Assembly: GCA_964036665.1 (NCBI GenBank)
Contig: OZ038526.1
Span: 21,328,001-21,392,000, forward strand
Source of the DNA: Gordius sp. MW1
Taxonomy: Eukaryota; Nematomorpha; Gordioida; Gordea; Gordiidae
Reading direction: 5' to 3'
Length of the DNA stretch: 64,000 bases
Shown: positions 57,401-64,000 of the stretch, in pieces
How the letters are laid out: each line of letters starts with the position of its first letter
Numbering within the stretch: the stretch's first letter is position 1
Made by a program: the position numbers and the translations under genes
The notes under the pieces: generated by a model
The model's input: only the letters and a program-made list of their open reading frames with translations
Told to the model about the DNA's origin: nothing
Databases searched by the model: none

Positions 57401-60400
57401 CGTTTTTTTGACTATTATGAATTTATATCCACTTTTACCGTGTGCTGGCTGCTGACCAATGGAAAAAATGACCTTAGGTAACTTTTTATGTTTGTTATTA
57501 AGTTTTATTAATTATATTGTCTGGGTTTCTAAATTTTTAATTGATTTTATTACGTTTTTCGTTGCTTTTTCTATTTTTATATGTTCAAAATTTATAAATT
57601 TTACTCGAAATTTAAATTTTAGATAAATAGCTCTAATCCCATTTCCCTTATTTTAATATGAAATTCCAACAATATTCTTCCATTTATAACTACTTCCCTA
57701 AAAAAATAACTTTTCACTGGAGAAAAGTAGTAGAAAAGTAGTAGCCAGGGTAATTTACAAATTATTATAAATCACTCGAGATTCTAGAATTTAATTTAGA
57801 AAATGTTAGTACTAATTCAGTAGGAGAAGAAGGGTAACATAGAGATCAGGCAGGATCAAGGTTATAATATAAGCTGTTTGTTATATCTTTCTTAGTTAAT
57901 CGTTCATCTATTTCAGCTAAACCTAATTCAAAAAGGCATTATACAACAACGAGATGTTGTAATAGGCTTCGGGGCTCAAAAAAAAGCTAATAGATCATTT
58001 TTGAATATCCCATTTTTTATACCATTTTTGAATATCTATACTATTTTATTTTTAGATATCTTATTAATTAATCTAATTATTATTACATCTTATATTTAAA
58101 AGTCATATTTTTGAATATCTAACCCATTTTCATATATTTAAATTTTATTTTCAAATTTGATATGCGGCATACACCTCATAAGACATCAAGTACATTTTAG
58201 GGTCTAAATTTTTTATTAGCTTTTTTCTGATCATATTTCCTCGATACGCCTATGACAGTGAACAAAAGTAAGTTTTTAAATTCACTTGACGGCGTCGCGC
58301 ATCTGTGCATCACATCACATTATCGGTTAATTTATTATAAAGGGGAGAGAGGGGAGGGGAAAGGGGAGAAACAGTAGAGTCCCTTATAATTCTAATCCTG
58401 CTTACGTCATGCAAATAAAGTTGTTATTTAGCACAACGCTCTCTCCTAAAAATTTTAGCCAAAGTTTTAATAAATTTCAAATTAATTATGGATTTAAAGG
58501 GGGCAACTGCCCCTCTTTGCCACCCACTGGCTACGCCGATGTTTATTTGTACCTTCAAGGTCGATAGATATTAGGCTTATTATCTCTATACATGGGCGAA
58601 GCCAGGTTTTGGATTGGGGGGGGGCAAAACATTTAAAAGTAAAAATAAAATATTTAAACTCATTTATTTATAATTATTTATGCATTAGGGTATATATTTT
58701 TTCTTTTTAACTTTCTTTTTAGGTTTTCTATGAAATCACAATCTAATTAAATGAAATATATTAACCCAGTAAAAAAATATATATACTTTTATAAGGTTAA
58801 AAATATATTACATAGTTGGCTGTCTTAGCCAAGGGGGAAACCCTAGTAATTATCCTACCCCCTATAGGGATTCTAGCCCCTCTCACCTTTCTCGCCCATA
58901 AATTGCATAGCAAATAAGCTATATTTATACGTAGAATAGATGAGTCGTCCCCTCTTCCCTTCTCCCCCTTCTCCGGGGGTCTGGGGGCGGAGCCCCCAGG
59001 AGATGGGGGTTTGGGGGCGTAGCCCCCAACGGGGGTTTGGGGGCAGAGCCCCCACCGGGGGACTGGGGGCGGAGCCCCCAGCAGGGGGTTTGGGGGCGAA
59101 GCCCCCAAGGGGGTCTGGGGGCGAAGCCCCCAGTTACGCCCGAAGGGCGTATTTTTTTAATCAATATTTTCTAAATTTTAATTATCATTATTAGGATGGA
59201 GAGCAGGAGAAATAAATAAAGATGATGACAATTTGTTAAAATCTAACGAAATTTTAAGTTTAAAAGGTAAAATATAATTTTGGTGTAAATTAAAACATTT
59301 TTTTATTATTTTTTCTTTATTTTTTTGGATAAAAATACAATTTATTTGCTATATCGGAATGTTTTCCAAATACAATACTTTGCTATTCATATTTATATCA
59401 TATATATATTCACAAAATATATTTTTAAACTATTTTTTATAAATTCAAGTTTATTTTTCAAAAATACTTATTTAGAAGACAAAGATATAGAAAATCAGGT
59501 CATGAATACAACGATAGGTATAAATTTTATTTTTTAACTTACATTTGCATTTTGACCAAAAATTACATTTGCATTTTGGCCAAAAATTTGGAGTACAAAT
59601 CAATTTTAACAAATAATGAGAATTTCTAAAAGAATTATCCTTCCAAACTTAATTTTTCAATAACATGACTTAGTTTTTAGTTTGTTAATAAATATGTCTC
59701 ACTTACTTAATAATATTAACAGCTAATCGTAACTCTATTATCTTATTAGTCTAAGGGCTTGTCTTAATATCGCAATTTGCTGCGCAACAAAAATCGTCTT
59801 ACGGGTTATAACATAGCCGTGTCTTAACTTCTAATTCGCAGCAGCAGATTTATCAGACGCATAACACATAACAGCGATTTTGTAAGATGCAAAATTTTTC
59901 CTAAGCTTAAATGTGGTATTTTTTTTTAATTTTTAGGTATCAGCAAAGTTTGGATTTGATCCGAGAGTTAAAATAAGCAAAAAAATACGTTTTTGACTAT
60001 CTAAATACAAAATATTAATGAATAAAACCGAGTTTGACTCATGAAATTGAATCAGCGGATATTTAGACAAAGATAAATTCGCGCGATTTGAATCTGAATC
60101 CGGACAAGCCCTAAGATTACGTCCTAGTTATTATAGTAATGGTCAAGTTTCTATATCAAGTATTTGGTTTCACAGTCGTGGGGTTTGTTTTAATGAGTTT
60201 TTTCCATCTTGAAGTGCCATGTCTTATGATCTTCTAAGTTTTCATAACTTTGTCCACACTTGACCCCTGTCACGCATAGACTAATAGACTGCTCAATCCC
60301 TTTTAAAAAATGTTCCAAATTTTGGCATCCATTTTGAAAAGTTAATTGAATCGTTAGGTGTTATGCTTATAATGGTTTCGGCTTTGCCCTATATATATTT

Positions 60401-62026
60401 ATTTTGATATAAAAATGTAAATGATTTCGAGTTCTATCAACAAGAGCTTTTGATAAAATATTGGTATAAAAATTAATAATTATTTATAAATAAATATATA
60501 GATCCATCTACACTTAAACTTATTTTCTAACATGAATTTTGCTTAATTCATAGTTTGATGAATTTTTAAAATCGTCATGATTAAAATGGGATACAATCCA
60601 TCGCTATACAAATTCTATGTCACTTTTCAAAATGGCGGTCGTTTTGCAACACTTTTGATGCGTGAATATGTAATAGATGAGCAGTGTATTAGTCTATGTT
60701 GTCACGTGACACGAGGAGGTCGTCCTCCTCCTCTCTTCCCCCCTGTACCTCCATGTCCAGTGTACTTTTTAAGATTTACGTCATTCGTGTCCTTTCTCTT
60801 AGTATATGCCCATACCACCTTAGCCGATCTTCGTTAATCATGTCCGCCATAGGTTGAATACCCATTTTTGTAACGAGAAAGTCATTCGTCATATGGTCGA
60901 GCTTTGACTAACCCAAGCTCCACCGTATCATGTGGCTTGTAATAGCTTTCCTTCCGTGCTGTTTAATGCCCATGTTTCACTTCCATAGAGTAACACACAC
61001 CGGTCTTACTATGAATTTGTAAGCTTTGCTCTTCAACCATATTGGCATTTTCTTGTCGCACATTACACCGGATATACTTCGCGATTTAAGCCATCCTATT
61101 TGGATTCGGGCATTGACAAGCGTCATAAAAACGGCTGGGTTTTGTTTGGTCGACCTTTGGCTCAACTAAGACTAACGGTCGACTCTGGTCTGTTCCTTCA
61201 AATTTTGGCTAAGTCTTGTGGTCGACAAAAAACGGACCCCAAAAAAGCTTTGGTCTGGTTATGTTTAGTCGACTAAAACCAAAGGTCGACCATACAAAAC
61301 CCAGCCGTTTTTACAACATTGTCTACTTTTGTGTACTTTACATGGTCATCCAGCGATATTATTTTATAATTTATAAAAACTTTTTTTAACAATTAAAACA
61401 GAAACATGCTTAGACAGGAGTTTGATGAAAGATTCCAAGGCTAAAATTGATCGAACAGGAGAAATCGAAGATGCTTTAAGAAAAGAGGACTCATCAAACT
61501 TTGTAAGTTTATCTTGATTTCTATAATTGTTTACATATAAAAAAATCAAATTTTTCTCCCCTCCCCCCCCCCCCCCCTTAAAACATTTTATATTGATATC
61601 ATATTTTGAAAATAATAATTTTATCATCATGAAAAACGTATTTTGCGAAAATATTAGTATTATTCCCTCTCCCTTCGCATTAATACCATTTACGAAATTT
61701 ATTAATTTTTAAATAACAAATTTTATCGAAGTTCGGGAATATATGATGTATAACGAAAATAACATATAAGTATCTAAAATAAAAGTAGCAAAATATCAAA
61801 CAAAACGTAATAAAACGATTGAAAATTATGGCCGGACAAGTCAGCTGATATAATTATTTTCGATCGTTTTTAGTTGGAAAAGTTCAACTCGTCCGAATTA
61901 AAGGCATGGCTCAAGGCTTCTGGGGCTAAAGGATATTCCAAAATGAAGAAATCACAGCTGATTCAATTCGTGGTAGAGACGAATAGTGGCGCCAACAAAA
62001 AAAGCGGAAAAGAAAATTTGAGCTAA
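51497..62026 (+). CDS. C18orf63: C18orf63/DUF4708-type protein with SAP-like C-terminus, 16 exons
   Basis: Exons: 51497-51681, 51740-51818, 51871-51927, 51972-52083, 52147-52188, 52234-52313, 52357-52466, 52799-52898, 53309-53391, 53886-54030, 54548-54978, 55547-55776, 59195-59266, 59476-59517, 61414-61502, 61874-62026 (TAA); all in phase, 669 aa. The first ~330 residues resemble human C18orf63 as I remember it, most clearly around KWCYVLPSMRKGQ (W216-P221 onward), the FxxYWNxMYGYQLP stretch and the YPSCCIR block. Function of the family is not known. Residues ~332-620 are Lys/Glu-rich and probably disordered. The last exon has a SAP-like helix pair (FNSSELKAWLKASG ... KKSQLIQFVV), which suggests nuclear or chromatin contact; that is inference. 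The start could instead be the ATG at 51545. The gene begins 657 bp after UBA2 on the same strand. Introns are mostly short except those loaded with satellite and transposons (55777-59194, 59518-61413). Confidence 0.8.
55960..57475. repeat. ~129-bp satellite array in C18orf63 intron 12
   Basis: About ten diverged units with TTTTTGGCCGTCCGCTGGCT, CTGACCAATGGAAAAAAATG and CCATTTGGCCAAAATGTGAA, separated by TTTTTTTTGACTATTATGAT. The edge carries GGGTTAGAATCCCGGAG as at 12470. The same family as 12185-13085. Minus-strand frames are repeat translations. Confidence 0.85.
58845..59155. repeat. Array of GGGGGC-GNA-GCCCCC hairpins (C18orf63 intron 12)
   Basis: After a leader shared with 14090-14160, six units of about 25 bp (GGGGGCGAAGCCCCC with variants GGAG, GTAG, CAGAG) run from 58975 to 59131. 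ACGCCCGAAGGGCGT closes the array. Every unit is a stem with a three-base GNA loop. The DNA between 57476 and 58844 is AT-rich with a G9-10 run at about 58617. Confidence 0.85.
59755..60111. mobile_element. TWA-flanked MITE family B copy (C18orf63 intron 14)
   Basis: Starts GGGCTTGTCTTAATATCGCA, ends CCGGACAAGCCC, with TAA at 59752-59754 and 60112-60114. Confidence 0.85.
60275..60698. mobile_element. hAT-type MITE, CATAGACTAATAGACTGCTC ends
   Basis: The right end ATGAGCAGTGTATTAGTCTATG is nearly the complement of the left. Flanks CTGTCACG (60267-60274) and TTGTCACG (60699-60706) match at 7 of 8. Confidence 0.85.
61119..61318. mobile_element. hAT MITE family A copy
   Basis: ATAAAAACGGCTGGGTTTTG left and CAGCCGTTTTTACAACATT right with full palindromic body; inserted in the LINE remnant. 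Confidence 0.8.
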
Positions 62027-64000
62027 ACATTCTGATTGGATAATTTTATATTGCGATGCCACCAATAGAATCGTAGGATTTTGAAAAAACGCATTTTATT
62101 GGATAATCTTAAAACATATTTTAATAAAACGCGTTCTCATTGGCCAAATTTGAAGTTGGGAAAGGGCGCCACTCATTTTCATTGGACAACGTTAGAGGGC
62201 GTGGCCGTCTCTAGGGGTGGGATGATTGATTTGATTTTCCGATCGAATAAATCGAGGTAGCAAAGTCCCACTATCCTAAATAGTCCCATCGTACAAACCT
62301 AACGATAAATCAAAAATCAATTTTAATTTGAAAAATGTTAATCCACATAAGCAAAAAAAAGGGTGATATGGAAATAAAAATTTGTAATCATTTAAATTTG
62401 CTTAAATGATATGCAATAGCGGAGAGAACTTAGGAAGGGATAAATTAATATTTTTCATTTAAATTGTTTCACCTCGCATAATGCCATGTTAGCGATTTAT
62501 TAATTTTATTTTAGGAACAAATCATTAATTGAAATAGGAATATATCATTGCAAAGTAATGAATAGATTTGGTTGAGATTAACATAGATTTTTGTTGCATT
62601 GTATAAATTGCATGTTTAAATTGCTCAGGAAACTAGTTGCAATAGAAATAACAATATTACCTAATTTTAACCCTTTCCTGATCTCATTAATATTTCTTCA
62701 AAATTAATTCCCATCCATTTATTAAATATCCAATGATTTCAAGTTTCAAAATTTTGTTACTTTGATGGTAGATAAATTGTTCACAAACAAAGTCCAACTA
62801 AATTTTTAGCTAGGTTTAACATATCAAGAATCTAGTTTTAGGGGAACCGCAAAATTGTACTATCTTTTTCCTAAGTTAAAAACGTTTTTCGCAATTACCA
62901 AAATGTGTCAAAAATAAAAGAAAATTTTTGTTATATTATGGAAATATCATAATTCATAATTTTATTTTTAATTCCAAACCTTCCTTGTTCAAAAGTAGCT
63001 CTAACCGTGGACTAAATAAGCTTACCCATTAATTATAAATAGTGTAGTTCTCGGATCTCAAATTTTTATTGTTGCAGAATTATTTCTGATAAACACTCAA
63101 TAAAAGGTCTAAAAATCACGTTAAATATATATGGCGAAAGAGGGGGTAAAAGAAAAAATTTAAATCCGTCTCTATGAAAAAGTGATCAGTGACCCTTCGA
63201 GAGTTACATAGCAAATTAAAATACTGCTTCTACACGAAGTATTAGAGAGATTAAAATGTTACTAAAAACAACAAAAAATGGCCATATATAAATAGTGTAG
63301 CAATTAATAATACATAAACTTCAACGCTATGAAATGTAGACCGTTTTTATCCGCCATTTTGAAATATGCACAATTACGGAAATGTGAGATATATATAATA
63401 TTAATTTTAATAACTTATTTAAAGAAAACTATTTTAAAATAAATGGTATTAGATTTATTAAATATACGGGTCAACAAATAATGGACTTGTGAAATCAACC
63501 GGCAAACTGTTTGATTCTGGTAGAGTTTTTCACTGTGAACACAAATATGTTTTTAGTTTTTTCTGTATATTTTCTAAATATTCGCTGTCAAAGTTGGCAA
63601 AAACAGCGATTTTAGCGTATTTCAAACGCCAATAACTTGCAAATTAATCGGTAAAAATTTTATTTAATAGATATAATTCGTAGATAAAAGTGCTAGGAAT
63701 GTATTCACAAGTTTTTTTTAATCGTATTACATTTACTTTTTAAATTATAAACAAAATTAACTTATCCCTATCTATTTACATTGACAAATTAGCCCAGACT
63801 TGAGGTCTCCCTCCCTTCTCTTAAATACTATGAATTAAGTGCGTGTTTATCTACTCTACTACTATCACTCTCGCCGGGCTTGGAAGGGCTTCTGCTTAAA
63901 AATAAAACAACGGGCAGGGCCTGGACGGGCCGATGTATAACGTAACGGGTTCGGGCTTAGTTATACTTAAGGCCCGTTAAAAAATTAATTAGATTTAGTA
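62027..64000. other. 3' flank with start of a GGGCC-rich element
   Basis: An AATAAA at about 62121 could end the C18orf63 transcript. From 62200 to 63860 I see AT-rich sequence without a gene. From 63870 the blocks CCGGGCTTGGAAGGGCTTCT and CCTGGACGGGCCGATGTATA match the left part of the element at 37760, so another copy runs out of the window. Confidence 0.6.

Larger units (their letters stand above)
60150..61360 (-). pseudogene. LINE 3' remnant split by two MITEs
   Basis: Pieces 60150-60274, 60707-61118 and 61319-61360 align with the 23385-24335 LINE remnant, including minus-strand CDKKMPIWLKSKAYKFIVRP. A MITE at 60275-60698 and another at 61119-61318 interrupt it. Confidence 0.75.

Noticed and set aside
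58797..59194. Pro/Gly-rich frames on both strands
   Set aside because: Low-complexity translation of the hairpin array; the array explains them completely.

Overview
The window is nuclear DNA of an invertebrate animal. The protein-coding genes are split into many short GT-AG exons, three of the four are recognisable metazoan genes, and the space between exons is AT-rich and packed with degraded transposons, MITEs, satellites and homopolymer C/G runs. I could not fix the phylum. I checked the exon models codon by codon: reading phase is kept across every junction I list.

Layout. (1) 1-9887, plus strand: the 3' part of a p107/p130 retinoblastoma-like gene (12 exons seen; its 5' end lies before the window). 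(2) 9888-33401: 23.5 kb with no convincing host gene. It holds hAT MITEs, a composite satellite (11.7-14.1 kb), tRNA-like fragments, a 1.1-kb hAT-type element with 8-bp target duplications (16.3-17.5 kb), TWA-flanked MITEs, a dead hAT transposase gene interrupted by a second hAT-type element (19-21.3 kb), gypsy-type integrase remnants, a LINE reverse transcriptase remnant, and a tandem array of about 1.96-kb units (24.9-31.2 kb) that I do not recognise. (3) 33402-50839, plus strand: a complete 17-exon UBA2 (SUMO E1 catalytic subunit) gene, predicted 690 aa. (4) 41516-48265, minus strand: a complete 7-exon gene for a predicted secreted leucine-rich-repeat protein of 802 aa, lying entirely inside the 9.2-kb intron 15 of UBA2. 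(5) 51497-62026, plus strand: a 16-exon gene for a C18orf63/DUF4708-type protein of 669 aa with a SAP-like C-terminus. (6) 62027-64000: AT-rich flank ending in the start of another GGGCC-rich transposon.

The genes have no evident common pathway. RBL is a cell-cycle repressor, UBA2 starts SUMO conjugation, the LRR protein is extracellular, and the C18orf63 family has no known function. The most unusual items are the nested antisense LRR gene with its unrecognised C-terminal half, the 1.96-kb array, an array of GNA-loop hairpins at 59 kb, a uORF whose stop overlaps the UBA2 start codon, and a strong excess of CAGCTG.
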